Below are positions 6,042 through 14,792 of a stretch of 29,501 nucleotides of DNA, one piece after another (within the stretch, counting starts at the first letter, position 1; each line of letters opens with the position of its first letter). The notes under the pieces were generated by a model. The model saw nothing but the letters and a program-made list of their open reading frames with translations. It made no database searches and had not been told where the DNA came from. This DNA is from CAVXEF01 sp963827315. GTDB taxonomy: Bacteria; Planctomycetota; Phycisphaerae; Sedimentisphaerales; Anaerobacaceae. The position numbers and the translations under genes are program-made. The stretch is taken from positions 1-29,501 of the forward strand of contig CAWHAL010000006.1 in NCBI GenBank assembly GCA_963827315.1, read 5' to 3'.

Positions 6042-6570
6042 TCAATAGGTTATGACAGTCTTAATTGTGTAGCCGTCCAGTTTTTCTCGACCCGCTAACT
6101 CGCTAAGCTCTATAAGAAATGATATTCCTTCGATTTGTCCGCCTATTTTTTCGATGAGTTTACAGGCGGCGGCCATTGTTCCGCCGGTCGCCAGCAAGTC
6201 GTCCACCATTAGGACTTTCGCACCTTTTTTTATAGCGTCACAGTGAACCTCTAATGTATCGGTGCCATACTCCAAATCGTAGGTTATGCTCTCGGTTCTG
6301 GATGGCAGTTTGCCCTTTTTGCGTATAGGCACAAAGCCTGCGCCCAGTTTTTTTGCGACTGCCGCCCCGAATATAAAACCCCGAGCCTCAACGGACGCGA
6401 CATAGTCAACATTCTTGTCTTCGAAATCCTGCGCACAAGGCGTCCACCGCCTCCGCAAACGCACCCGGCTGGGCTAACAGCGGCGTAATATCACGAAACA
6501 GAATCCCTTTCTTTGGCCAGTCAGCTATATTGCGAATATACTTCTTCAATCCTTCGGATTTGCTCGACAT
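6042..6570 (-). pseudogene. apt: Adenine phosphoribosyltransferase, frameshifted
   Basis: Purine-salvage enzyme converting adenine and PRPP to AMP. The true start is the ATG at 6570, preceded by GGGAGGA at ideal spacing, and gives MSSKSEGLKKYIRNIADWPK followed by KGILFRDITPLL and then AFAEAVDALC. At about 6431-6436 one extra base (or two missing) shifts the frame. The other frame continues QDFEDKNVDYVASVEARGF and carries RKKGKLPS, YDLEYGTDTLEVH and the PRPP-binding VLMVDDLLATGGT to the normal end. Removing one base at that site restores the exact family spacing between AL and KNVD. A gene caller would report only 6042-6464. The catalytic core is intact, so this may be an assembly indel; if real, the gene is newly dead. 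Convergent with prmC. Confidence 0.9.
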
Positions 6571-6576
6571 CTATAT

Positions 6577-6602
6577 CCTCCCGATACAAACAATTGATTA
6601 TA
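6577..6602 (-). promoter_or_regulatory. apt -10 box and ribosome-binding site
   Basis: On the minus strand TATAAT (6602-6597) lies 26 bases upstream of the ATG at 6570, and GGGAGGA (6583-6577) is correctly spaced from it. No convincing -35 box at 17 bases was seen, so the promoter call is tentative. The ribosome site decides the apt start. Confidence 0.45.
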
Positions 6603-6675
6603 TATGCGCATCAATCCTTCATCTTAGGCAGTTGTGCGAGAAATGCAAGTGTTATTGGCTTGAGCTTCGACGGCG

Positions 6676-7551
6676 TTACCCGTTCATATACTCGTAGAGT
6701 TTTGTCAGGGCCTCGTGCTGAATCTGCCGAACCCTTTCCCGAGTCAGGCCTAACTTTTTGCCGACTTCTTTCAGCGTCAATGGTTTATCGCCGCCCAGGC
6801 CGTAGTGCATCTTAAGAATACCAGCTTCTCGCGGCTGCATCTCCGCCAGGAGCCTTACTGCCTTGGCTTTTTCTTCCTCGGCGACGATGCCATCTTCCGG
6901 CAAAGCGCTATGCCGACTGCCAACCGCTTCTTCAAACGCCTGTTCTTCCTCAGCATCATCACTTCCTGAGGTGTCCTTCGCTGAGCTAAGGGCATGGATG
7001 ACTTCGTGAATCATTTTGGCCTTGCGGAGTGGAAGCCGCATTATGTCCGCCATCTCTTCGATAGTAGCGCCTCTGCCGAGTTGGTTTTCCAGTTCAGCCG
7101 AGACATGTCGCCACTGATTAATCAGAGCAACCATATAGGTCGGAATGTGTATCGGCTGAACGCTTTCCAGAAGTGCGCGTTTAATGCATTGCTTTATCCA
7201 CCACGCCGAATAAGTGCTGAATCGGATTCCCCGCTCCGGGTCAAAGTAATCGACAGCCTTGATGAGACCGAGATTGCCTTCTTCAACCAGGTCGCTGAGA
7301 CTTAGTCCCCGACTCACATATTTTTTTGCGATATTAACAACCAGTCGCAGATTGCTCCGCACTAACCTGTCTCTCGCCCGCGGGTCGTTTTTCTCCACGA
7401 CCAGTTTAGCCAGTGCGCGCTCCTGCTCCACACTGAGAAGCGGCGACTCGTCTATCTCTTTGAGGTATTCCTTTATGGTAATGTCGAATGCTATTGCTGT
7501 CTCCCTCCCAGCCAAAAAACCGCCACGCTCCGGCTTAAAGAGCAAACCCAT
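6676..7551 (-). CDS. RNA polymerase sigma factor, sigma-70 family (RpoD/RpoS-like, group 2)
   Basis: Directs core RNA polymerase to promoters. Regions in order: 1.2 (ITIKEYLKEIDESPLLSVEQ), 2 (RLVRSNLRLVVNIAKKYV, LVEEGNLGLIKAVDYFDP and GIRFSTYSAWWIKQCIKRAL for core binding and -10 recognition), 3 (ALINQWRHVSAELENQLGR), then 4 with the -35-binding helix-turn-helix LTLKEVGKKLGLTRERVRQIQ. At 291 residues it lacks the long region 1.1 and non-conserved insert of a housekeeping sigma, so it is a group 2-size factor. Start uncertain: ATG at 7551 has no ribosome site, while a strong GGGAGGGAG (7509-7501) sits 6 bases before an in-frame ATA (7494), just ahead of the conserved AFDITIKEYL. It lies downstream of rpsA, 171 bases away, so it may have its own promoter. 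Confidence 0.92.
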   Translation of the reverse strand: MGLLFKPERGGFLAGRETAIAFDITIKEYLKEIDESPLLSVEQERALAKLVVEKNDPRARDRLVRSNLRLVVNIAKKYVSRGLSLSDLVEEGNLGLIKAVDYFDPERGIRFSTYSAWWIKQCIKRALLESVQPIHIPTYMVALINQWRHVSAELENQLGRGATIEEMADIMRLPLRKAKMIHEVIHALSSAKDTSGSDDAEEEQAFEEAVGSRHSALPEDGIVAEEEKAKAVRLLAEMQPREAGILKMHYGLGGDKPLTLKEVGKKLGLTRERVRQIQHEALTKLYEYMNG

Positions 7552-7722
7552 TTGTCATAATGGTTTTTCCGAACGACTGGTTCCTCAAAAGCCCGAACCT
7601 GCTGGAGCTATCGGCCAAATAAGCCAGCGGATTTAGCAGGATTGCCAAGCCGTTTAATAATCTGGCGTAATTACCCCCCAACAGGCAGTAAAGACCGTTT
7701 GCCTTACACTAAATGTTTTGCT

Positions 7723-9513
7723 CTATTGATTATCGGTATCAGCTTCGGTCTTTTCTTCCGCGCTATCTTTTTCATCGGCCGGCGTTTTGTCCGCCGAATC
7801 ACTCTCCGAAACAGCATTTTCAACAGATGCTTCTTCTGCTGCAGCCGCTTCGGCTGGCCGCTCCTCAGCAGCCCATTGCGCCCTTCGCAGGCTCAAACCG
7901 ATTTTACGTGCTTCGGTGTCAACTTTCAGTATCTTGACCTCGACCTCATCGCCCATCTTGACAATGTCGCCGGGCTTTTCAATCTTGTGGTCTGCAAGTT
8001 CCGAAATGTGCAGAAGTCCCTCCAGCTCCGGCTCAAGTTCAACGAATGCACCAAAGTTGGTAAGCTTGGTTATTTTGCCCTTAATAATTTGGCCCGCGAT
8101 ATATTTCGCAGGGATTGCACGAGCCCAGGGGTCTTCTGTAAGCTGCTTTATCCCCAGAGAGATTCGTCGTCTTGCCTCATCAACATCCAGAACAACGCAC
8201 CTTACTTTTTCGTCTTTTTGTACTACCTCGCTGGGATGTCCGTATTTTCTTGTCCAGCTCATATCTGAGATGTGTATCATTCCATCGATGCCCTCTTCTA
8301 TCTCCACAAACACACCGAAGTTTGTCACGCTTCGAACCTTTGCTGTAACAATCGTCCCCGGCGGGTACTTCTGAGAAGCCACCGCCCACGGATTAACTTC
8401 GGTCTGTTTGAGGCCAAGCGAGACTTCCTGTTTCTCCTTGTTGACATTCAGCACCACCACTTCAACTTCATCGCCCACCTGCAGCATCTCTCCCGGATGA
8501 TTGAGGCGTTTGGTCCAGCTCATCTCACTGATATGCACCAGACCCTCGATTCCGTCTTCGAGCTTGACAAACACGCCGTAGTTCATCACGTTTACAACTT
8601 TGCCCTTCACCTTCGCTCCGACCGAATAATTTTCCTCCACCTTTTCCCACGGACTGGGGGTTCTCTGTTTCAGACCCAATGAAATTTTTTCACTTTCCTT
8701 ATCGACGCCGATAATGACACACTCGATTTCCTGATCAAGTTCGACAACTTCTGACGGATGTGACACCCTGCCCCAGCTTAAATCGGAAATATGGAGCAGT
8801 CCGTCGAGGCCGCCCAAATCCACGAAAACGCCGAAGTCCGCGATGTTTTTCACAATCCCTTTTCGAATTTGACCAACCTCTATCTCCGTGAGAATTTTTT
8901 CTTTACTGCTTCGCCGCTGCTCTTCAATAACCTTGCGCCTCGAGACGACAATGTTTCTGCCCTCGATATCTATTTTTAGAATCCTGCACTTCACTTCCTT
9001 GCCGATGAATCTGCTTATATCCCCCGGCTTTCGAATATCCACCTGCGACGCCGGCAAAAACACCGGCACTCCTATATCGACAAGCAACCCACCCTTGATA
9101 CGCCTTATCACCTTGCCCTCTACAATATCGCCTTCTTTTTTCGTCTCGATGATTCTTTCCCAGCCTCTGGCCCGGTCCGCTTTGCGTTTGCTCAGTAATA
9201 TAAGCCCGCCGCTGGCGTCGCTGTCTTCAATTAAAACCTCGATTTCACTGCCTGGTTCTATCTCATCAACTCTGTCAAACTCGCCGGCATCGACAACCCC
9301 TTCGCTCTTAAGACCAATCTCAACAATAACGTCATTACCTATCTGCGACACAATCCTGCCTTTGAGAATGGTCCCAGGCAGATGCGCATCAACCTTGCTT
9401 TGCAGAGCTTTCTCCAGATATTCGGTTTCTTTTTCGCCGAATATCTCAGCGACCTGCCTGTCAATCTCCTGCTCCGACAAACCCAATTTGTTAACAATAT
9501 TTTTATCTACCAT
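7723..9513 (-). CDS. rpsA: 30S ribosomal protein S1
   Basis: Ribosomal mRNA-binding protein needed for initiation on most leadered messages. Six consecutive S1 (OB-fold) repeats are visible at roughly residues 47-115, 130-195, 212-282, 298-368, 385-455 and 470-542. The last four carry the classic GVFV(D/K/E)...GL(L/V)HISE/DMSW pattern. The first two are the divergent ribosome-docking repeats. A Glu/Ala-rich acidic tail (about residues 550-596) ends the protein. The length of 596 is slightly above the 557 of E. coli. ATG at 9513 follows AGGAAC. The gene stands alone with 170-bp spacers on both sides in which I see no gene. Confidence 0.97.
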   Translation of the reverse strand: MVDKNIVNKLGLSEQEIDRQVAEIFGEKETEYLEKALQSKVDAHLPGTILKGRIVSQIGNDVIVEIGLKSEGVVDAGEFDRVDEIEPGSEIEVLIEDSDASGGLILLSKRKADRARGWERIIETKKEGDIVEGKVIRRIKGGLLVDIGVPVFLPASQVDIRKPGDISRFIGKEVKCRILKIDIEGRNIVVSRRKVIEEQRRSSKEKILTEIEVGQIRKGIVKNIADFGVFVDLGGLDGLLHISDLSWGRVSHPSEVVELDQEIECVIIGVDKESEKISLGLKQRTPSPWEKVEENYSVGAKVKGKVVNVMNYGVFVKLEDGIEGLVHISEMSWTKRLNHPGEMLQVGDEVEVVVLNVNKEKQEVSLGLKQTEVNPWAVASQKYPPGTIVTAKVRSVTNFGVFVEIEEGIDGMIHISDMSWTRKYGHPSEVVQKDEKVRCVVLDVDEARRRISLGIKQLTEDPWARAIPAKYIAGQIIKGKITKLTNFGAFVELEPELEGLLHISELADHKIEKPGDIVKMGDEVEVKILKVDTEARKIGLSLRRAQWAAEERPAEAAAAEEASVENAVSESDSADKTPADEKDSAEEKTEADTDNQ

Positions 9514-9686
9514 AACGCCAAGTTCCTATGCGGGTTCTTCTTTCCTGACCTGCTGACATCCCGCACTTATGTCTACAGGCCCTCGTGCCGCGCTGCACAA
9601 GTCTGAATTTTCGCTGTCAACTATAAAAACGCATTGACCCTCCCGGCCAACGCACCTCTGATTCGCACCTTTCTGCAACCCTGATT

Positions 9687-10556
9687 TCAGCAAAGCTTCG
9701 TATCTTTCCCTTCAATACTACCGCCGACGACAGCCCGCAGATTCTCCACAAACTCATCTATCACCCACTCAGGCGTCGATGCACCTGCTGTAACGCCAGC
9801 CAGCTTTTTACCGAAAACCACTCTTTTATCAAATTCTTTCCAGTTTTGCAAATGAAACGTTTGATTATTATATTTTTTGCAAAGCTCAGCCAATTTGCGT
9901 GTATTGGCACTATCCAGCCCGCCCAGCACAAACATTATATCCACACGCTTGCACAATTCCACCGCTGAGGCCTGCCTTTTTACCGCCTCCCTGCACAGGG
10001 TATTGATTACTTTCAGCTCGCTGAAGCCTTGTTTTCCTATCGCTGCGAGCATTTTCCCGAAGTGTTCAGGGCTCTGCGTGGTCTGGCAAACAACTCCTAA
10101 CCTGCTGTTATCAGGCAACTTATGCAAATCTGACTCCTCTCCTACCACAATAACCTCTTTTGCGCAACCCACCACCGACCGGACTTCGGGGTGGTTTTCG
10201 TCGCCGATAACCACCACCTTATAGCCCTCCTCACTAAGTTTTTTAGCTATTTTCTGGAGCCTTTTGACTAATACACAGGTCGCGTCGGCAATCCTCAGTC
10301 CTTTTGCCCTCAGTTTCGCTATCTGTTCCGGCGCTGCCCCATGTGAGCGGATAAGAACCGTTCCGGACTCTACCTCGTCTACATCATCAACCGTTTTCAG
10401 ACCCGCTTTCGCCAGCCGCTCAACCATATCCTTGTTATGAATGATTGGCCCGAGGCTGTAGACCTTTCCCTCCTGTGCGAGGATTTCTTCCGCCATACTA
10501 ATGGCGTTTTTAACGCCGTGACAGAACCCGCACTTTTCCGCAATTATAACCTTCAT
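9687..10556 (-). CDS. ispH: 4-hydroxy-3-methylbut-2-enyl diphosphate reductase
   Basis: Last enzyme of the MEP isoprenoid pathway; an iron-sulfur enzyme reducing HMBPP to IPP and DMAPP. The three cluster cysteines are C12 (CGFCHGVKNAI), C94 (DATC) and C188 (NTLCREAVKRQ). Conserved substrate-binding motifs are GPIIHN, RSHGAAPEQ, GDENHPEV, VVCQTTQS and LGGLDSANT, and the end is GVTAGASTPEWVID. The length of 289 fits the family. The upstream DUF2752 gene is on the same strand 48 bases away, so the two may be cotranscribed. Presence of ispH points to the MEP route in this organism. Confidence 0.97.
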   Translation of the reverse strand: MKVIIAEKCGFCHGVKNAISMAEEILAQEGKVYSLGPIIHNKDMVERLAKAGLKTVDDVDEVESGTVLIRSHGAAPEQIAKLRAKGLRIADATCVLVKRLQKIAKKLSEEGYKVVVIGDENHPEVRSVVGCAKEVIVVGEESDLHKLPDNSRLGVVCQTTQSPEHFGKMLAAIGKQGFSELKVINTLCREAVKRQASAVELCKRVDIMFVLGGLDSANTRKLAELCKKYNNQTFHLQNWKEFDKRVVFGKKLAGVTAGASTPEWVIDEFVENLRAVVGGSIEGKDTKLC

Positions 10557-10604
10557 AATACCTAATCCAGTTTATCAAATCTTACGCCAATTTGGGCTCG
10601 CCAG

Positions 10605-10970
10605 CTACCAATAACCACCTGCAAGTGCCCTTGCTAATGTCACAGCCCAGCCGGCTGCGACAATGATTAGAGCCGCAAGGATTATGTATCTTATTCTAAC
10701 GTCCGCAAAAAACCGCTCGACAAATCGAAAGCTCAAGCCAAAAACTGATGTAACAAAGGCCAAAATCGCTGAAACTATCAACAGACAGTAAAACACCGCC
10801 GCGGCTGGCTGAATATAAAATGCCTGGAAGATTTCGCCGCGGGCGAACGCAAATGCCGCCGTTGTCATTCCACACGTCGGGCACGGCAGATTATACCTCT
10901 GCTTGAAACCGCAGTATGCCGGCCACAGGCTAATGCCGATTTTGCCGTGCGCAGCCAGCCAGATGTACAC
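10605..10970 (-). CDS. DUF2752 membrane protein, 5' end uncertain
   Basis: Small integral membrane protein of unknown function. The DUF2752 signature CPTCGMTTAAFAFARGE is clear, with three hydrophobic segments around it. The annotated GTG at 10970 falls inside the first membrane helix (AAGVVCTAIIACCVYIWLAA), so it is probably not the start. The same frame extends upstream to a stop near 11049 without any ATG, GTG or TTG. In the neighbouring frame an ATG at 11073 begins MQTSQQLNRLKIVRRIISS. Removing one A from the AAA at about 11009-11014 joins it smoothly to RIAAGVVCTAII, giving about 155 residues. So this is likely another single-base frameshift, real or an assembly error. Head-to-head with the inositol-monophosphatase gene. 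Confidence 0.8.
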   Translation of the reverse strand: MYIWLAAHGKIGISLWPAYCGFKQRYNLPCPTCGMTTAAFAFARGEIFQAFYIQPAAAVFYCLLIVSAILAFVTSVFGLSFRFVERFFADVRIRYIILAALIIVAAGWAVTLARALAGGYW

Positions 10971-11058
10971 GCAGCACGCGATTATCGCCGTGCAAACAAC
11001 ACCCGCTGCGATTCTTTGATGAGATGATGCGCCGGACGATTTTAAGTCTATTTAACTG

Positions 11059-11087
11059 TTGGCTTGTTTGCATACGTGGATTAGAAT
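11059..11087 (+). promoter_or_regulatory. Sigma-70 promoter for the inositol-monophosphatase-family gene
   Basis: TTGGCT (11059-11064), a 17-base spacer, then TAGAAT (11082-11087); four and five of six consensus bases. It predicts a transcript start near 11094 and a leader of about 40 bases carrying the GGAGAT ribosome site before ATG 11134. Confidence 0.5.
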
Positions 11088-11133
11088 AGGAAACCGTTGG
11101 AATTATGTCAAGGCTGGACTATGGAGATACCAG

Positions 11134-11950
11134 ATGCCATTAGAGCAGTTGGATTTGAGAGGAATGCTGGAAACCGCAATTATCGCAGCACGGCTGGCCG
11201 GCCAGCATGCAATGGAAGAACTCGACTTCCTGAAAGTCTCTGTAAAAAATGACAGTGAACTGGTCACTCAAGCTGATGCGCGGTGTCAACAGATAATCAT
11301 TGACCGAATCAAAGAAACGTGTCCTGACCACGGCTTTATCGCCGAAGAAGGCACCGGAGGCAAATTGTTCAAACAGCCGCCGCGGGGTTCTAACCCAATC
11401 TGGTGGGTGATAGACCCAATAGATGGAACCAATAATTTCGCGCAAAGTACTTATCTTCAGCGTCAGCATCGCCGCCTTCTACAAGAATGAACCTATCATT
11501 GGCGTAATCTTTGAACCCGCCACGGACTCTATGTTCACAGCCATCAAAGGCGATGAAGCCCAGCTCAACGGCAGGCGAATAACCGCCAGCGAAGATACTA
11601 TGAATAAGTTTTCGAGTATCGGCTTAGACAGCAGTTTCGAGCAGGAGTTACCCGGCTGGGTTCAGGAAATTATGCGTCGGACAAGATTTCGCAGCTTAGG
11701 CTCAATAGCGCTGCACCTTGCTTACGTCGCAAAGGGCGGCTTCATTGGCACTATCGGCTTTTCTCAGAAGCTGTGGGACATAGCAGCCGGGGTGGTGATT
11801 GCCGAGGCCGCCGGCGCAGTTGTCACCGATTGGCAGGGTAAAAAAATCTTTCCAGTCGATTTGGACAACTACGCAGGCCAGCGGTTCCAGACAATAACAG
11901 CCAACAAAAAAACTTACTCACAAATCTTGGAACTTCTGCGAAAACCGTAA
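11134..11950 (+). pseudogene. Inositol-monophosphatase family protein (SuhB-like), frameshifted
   Basis: Mg-dependent sugar/inositol phosphatase fold. I start it at ATG 11134 (MPLEQLDLRGMLETAII), which has GGAG at good spacing; the open frame runs further up without support. Metal ligands are seen in FIAEEG and in WWVIDPIDGTNNF. Right after NFAQ (about 11440-11452) the frame breaks. The plus-one frame continues LIFSVSIAAFYKNEPIIGV, FEPATDSMF, LWDIAAGVVIAEAAGAVV and finishes normally at 11950. Family spacing fits a two-base loss slightly better than a one-base gain. All catalytic motifs survive in the two pieces, so an assembly error is possible. Automated callers would split it into 11059-11490 and 11423-11950. 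Substrate cannot be told (inositol-1-phosphate, fructose bisphosphate or PAP). Ends 8 bases from the convergent gspK. Confidence 0.88.
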
Positions 11951-11958
11951 ATTGCAAA

Positions 11959-14634
11959 TTACCTCGGGTCTGCGACTGGCTGGACGGCACGCACATTTAT
12001 CTTGCCACCGGCTGGATACACGTCGCTCCTGTCGAATATTGCAATGACTCTTTTTTGTGGGCCGTCGGTGCCGATTCGAACAAGTATGTAGGCTGTGAAC
12101 ACGTCACTCCGAACCGTAACCAAATTACTGATTCTTGCGAAAATCAAATCCCGCTCTTCAAAATCATTCGCTGCGCCGTCACCGTCAGGCGGCACAGTAG
12201 TAAGGTCAGGATAACCAGCCTGATCTTTGGGCGTTGTGCCGTCACTTTCATAATCAAGACTGTAATAATCAATCCTGAACTGGTTGCTGCCAGAATTAAC
12301 ATCACAAAGCTGGCCGATGTTTTCAAAACCTGCAGCACCAGGCCGAGTTCTGTAATCGGGGCCAAAAATCGATGAAAGGTCAAGTTTGTCTCTGTAGGCA
12401 ACTATTGCCTCGGCAAGGGCGGTACTATTGTAGCCGCTTTTTCTCTGGGAGACCCAGGGAAGTTGTGCCAAAACAAACCACGGTGCGGTATTGATATTTA
12501 TTCTGCCTTTTACTCTGGCCTCATTCGGATCGGATACATACCCAGACGGAGGCCAAACAGTTAGATATTTGAAAACTTGCTGGAAATTGGGATTGTTCAA
12601 ATCAACGAGCACGTCCGCTTCGGTATCATTTGGCCCAATTTTTGTTCCACTCATTTCGTAAGCATCCCTGCGGAAAATCATCCCTATTTCGCCGACATTT
12701 GTAAAAGGTGCGTTGGCAGGATGAGCCTGAATATAATTCGGGTCTCCATTGTTATAGTCATTAACGCTTCCAAGCGTTGGAACGCTGTCGTTCGGGTCCC
12801 ACAAACGCCTTATACATTTATGTTTGCTAATATCACGCTGAAGACTATGACACCCATCACTCAAAGGAACCAGCCATGCTGGAACCTGTGTCGAATCCAC
12901 AGTTATATACTTAATCTGCCCTGTCTGAGGAATGTAAACACGACGTTGTAACTTTATATCGGAACCGGCAGTGAAGAAAATAGGCAAGTCATACCTAATA
13001 GCGTTTACATCTACGGGTAGCCCTGCTGGAGATTCCTGTCTTCGTATAACATAAAACTCTTTATTATTCGCAGGCCACGGCTCAATATCATAATTAACAT
13101 CATTAACATTAAGTTGCCAGAGTCCTGTAGTCCCTATCCCATCTTCGGCGTAAGGTTTGTAAAGCTCAACCGCATAAGCTCTATAGGTAGTCGGCGGGTC
13201 ACCTGCAGTAACAGAGTTGTAATCAACCTCGGATATGTAGATACACGGCCGTTCGAAACCGTAATAAGTAACGCTATTCACATCAATGGCAGTCACATTT
13301 GAATCACTATCGCGAAAGTCAATCAGGTTAACAGCTATCTGCGCAGTTACTTTGTTGACATCTGCGAAATTGGGGTCGTAATCAGTAAGAGCTTTCCTCA
13401 TAGTGTTATACATAATATTTATGTCAGCCGCAGTAACCGTATTGATATTAAGCATCTTATCACCGTTTGGGTCGATAATCCGGTCCATATTGCAAGTGGT
13501 AAGATAATGCCGCCTGAAATTATTCACGTCGTACGGGTCGGTAACAGCAGTACACCAGTCCTTCAGTTTGCCAAACGTACCGCCAGCGTAAGGTTCATCT
13601 TTCTTACCATTAAAATTATCCCCTATTGTATAGTCCCAGACGTTCTCCAATCGCACCAAAGCTTTCGATGTTATGCAGTAGCGATATCGCAGTTCGAGCT
13701 CATCGGATATATCAAACGGCAGATACGGATAATTGGCTACTGCTGGGAAATAGAACCGCCAAACTACATTGTTTTGGAATTCATCCCACCCCTGACCTGC
13801 TGGAGTCCACCCCTGACTTACTCCAGCACCACACCTGGCGTTATGAATGTCGCAAACATCATCGCCGTTTCTTGCCAGCGCACCGAGGTTTATCTGCATT
13901 TGGGTTGAGCCGTCAATGTGTTTCACGTTGGGGTCATTCGGGTCAAATTTGTAAGCCGTATTGACATTTATCATTCCGCCATTGTCAACGATTCTAATGG
14001 CTGCATAAACTGGTTTTCCCCCGCTGGAGGTTATATCATCGAGCTGAATCCACTTCGAATCGGCTATGCCGTCACCATCCGCATCGGCAGAGACACCATA
14101 AGTTGCTATGCTTGTGCTGCCGTCACTATTTACTTTTAAAAATCTGCCCTCGGAATCCATACTGAATATCGGATACTCCCGAACAACATCTGTCGTTGAC
14201 AAACCAACCGGTGCGACATTAACATCCTGCGTCCCGTAAGCCTTCCGTGCCAGATACCCCGTAACATCACTTATCTGCCGCCATCTGCACGGACTGTTCG
14301 GGTCATTCGGATCCTCCCTGTACGGCTCCAGGCTTGCCAGCCATCTATCATTCTGGCCGGGATAGTCGTAGTATTCCGACAACTCCAGCCCATTAGGGTC
14401 CTTGCGCGGAATATCTAAGGCCAATTCTTCTGATATTTTTGCTATGACCATATCTACCGCTGAATCGAGCTCTTTGTTTTTGGATATGCTCGAAGCCGTT
14501 ATTTTATTGACCCGTGCCATCATAAGAAATAGTACGCCCACTATCGCCAGCAGACTGGTTAAGACCATTGTCAATATAAGGGCCGAGCCGACGGAAAACA
14601 TGCTTTTCACAAATTTCTTGCTTGTCATTTTCAT
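11959..14634 (-). CDS. gspK: GspK-like minor pseudopilin, very large
   Basis: Predicted tip subunit of the type II secretion/type IV pilus pseudopilus. The start is placed at ATG 14634 (MKMTSKKFVKSMF); the frame extends to 14670 without support. The N-terminus has a basic stretch then G|SALILTMVLTSLLAIVGVLF, the class III membrane anchor. It lacks Glu at +5, which is normal for GspK. Further on GRININTAPWFVLAQLPWV matches the INTA helix-hairpin-helix-like motif of GspK. The length of about 890 residues is nearly three times the usual 300-330; the extra mass is a soluble domain rich in Asp-Pro-Asn runs (DPNDPNSP, DPNDPNV) and Tyr. It is last in the minus-strand cluster, with 158 bases separating it from gspJ. 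Confidence 0.8.
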   Translation of the reverse strand: MKMTSKKFVKSMFSVGSALILTMVLTSLLAIVGVLFLMMARVNKITASSISKNKELDSAVDMVIAKISEELALDIPRKDPNGLELSEYYDYPGQNDRWLASLEPYREDPNDPNSPCRWRQISDVTGYLARKAYGTQDVNVAPVGLSTTDVVREYPIFSMDSEGRFLKVNSDGSTSIATYGVSADADGDGIADSKWIQLDDITSSGGKPVYAAIRIVDNGGMINVNTAYKFDPNDPNVKHIDGSTQMQINLGALARNGDDVCDIHNARCGAGVSQGWTPAGQGWDEFQNNVVWRFYFPAVANYPYLPFDISDELELRYRYCITSKALVRLENVWDYTIGDNFNGKKDEPYAGGTFGKLKDWCTAVTDPYDVNNFRRHYLTTCNMDRIIDPNGDKMLNINTVTAADINIMYNTMRKALTDYDPNFADVNKVTAQIAVNLIDFRDSDSNVTAIDVNSVTYYGFERPCIYISEVDYNSVTAGDPPTTYRAYAVELYKPYAEDGIGTTGLWQLNVNDVNYDIEPWPANNKEFYVIRRQESPAGLPVDVNAIRYDLPIFFTAGSDIKLQRRVYIPQTGQIKYITVDSTQVPAWLVPLSDGCHSLQRDISKHKCIRRLWDPNDSVPTLGSVNDYNNGDPNYIQAHPANAPFTNVGEIGMIFRRDAYEMSGTKIGPNDTEADVLVDLNNPNFQQVFKYLTVWPPSGYVSDPNEARVKGRININTAPWFVLAQLPWVSQRKSGYNSTALAEAIVAYRDKLDLSSIFGPDYRTRPGAAGFENIGQLCDVNSGSNQFRIDYYSLDYESDGTTPKDQAGYPDLTTVPPDGDGAANDFEERDLIFARISNLVTVRSDVFTAYILVRIGTDGPQKRVIAIFDRSDVYPAGGKINVRAVQPVADPR

Positions 14635-14671
14635 TCCAGCCGTTCTTCCTTTGTCGCCACAAGGCACCAAG

Positions 14672-14755
14672 AAGTGTAAAGTGCCTAAAATGTGAAGCGC
14701 CTAAAGTGCAGTGAGCTCAAAACTCTTATAACTTTAGTTCACTTTAGCTCACTTT
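14672..14755. repeat. AAGTG/CACTTTAG repeat cluster between gspK and gspJ
   Basis: The left half carries AAGTGTAAAGTGCCTAAA and GCGCCTAAAGTGCAGTGAGC. The right half carries AACTTTAGTT, CACTTTAGCT, CACTTTT with a 10-base period. AGTGAGCT (14710-14717) and AGCTCACT (14746-14753) can pair. The 18-base word AAGTGTAAAGTGCCTAAA is also found at 28892-28909, and CACTTTAGG words at 15903-15944. Confidence 0.7.
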
Positions 14756-14792
14756 TATTTTCCTTCCGACCTCGCGCCTTCGTGGCCTAAAA

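Noticed and set aside
7642..8268. Long plus-strand open frame opposite rpsA
   Set aside because: Antisense shadow of rpsA, whose six S1 domains are unmistakable.
9601..9640. TTGACA on the minus strand upstream of rpsA as a promoter
   Set aside because: No acceptable -10 box at 16-18 bases; left uncalled.
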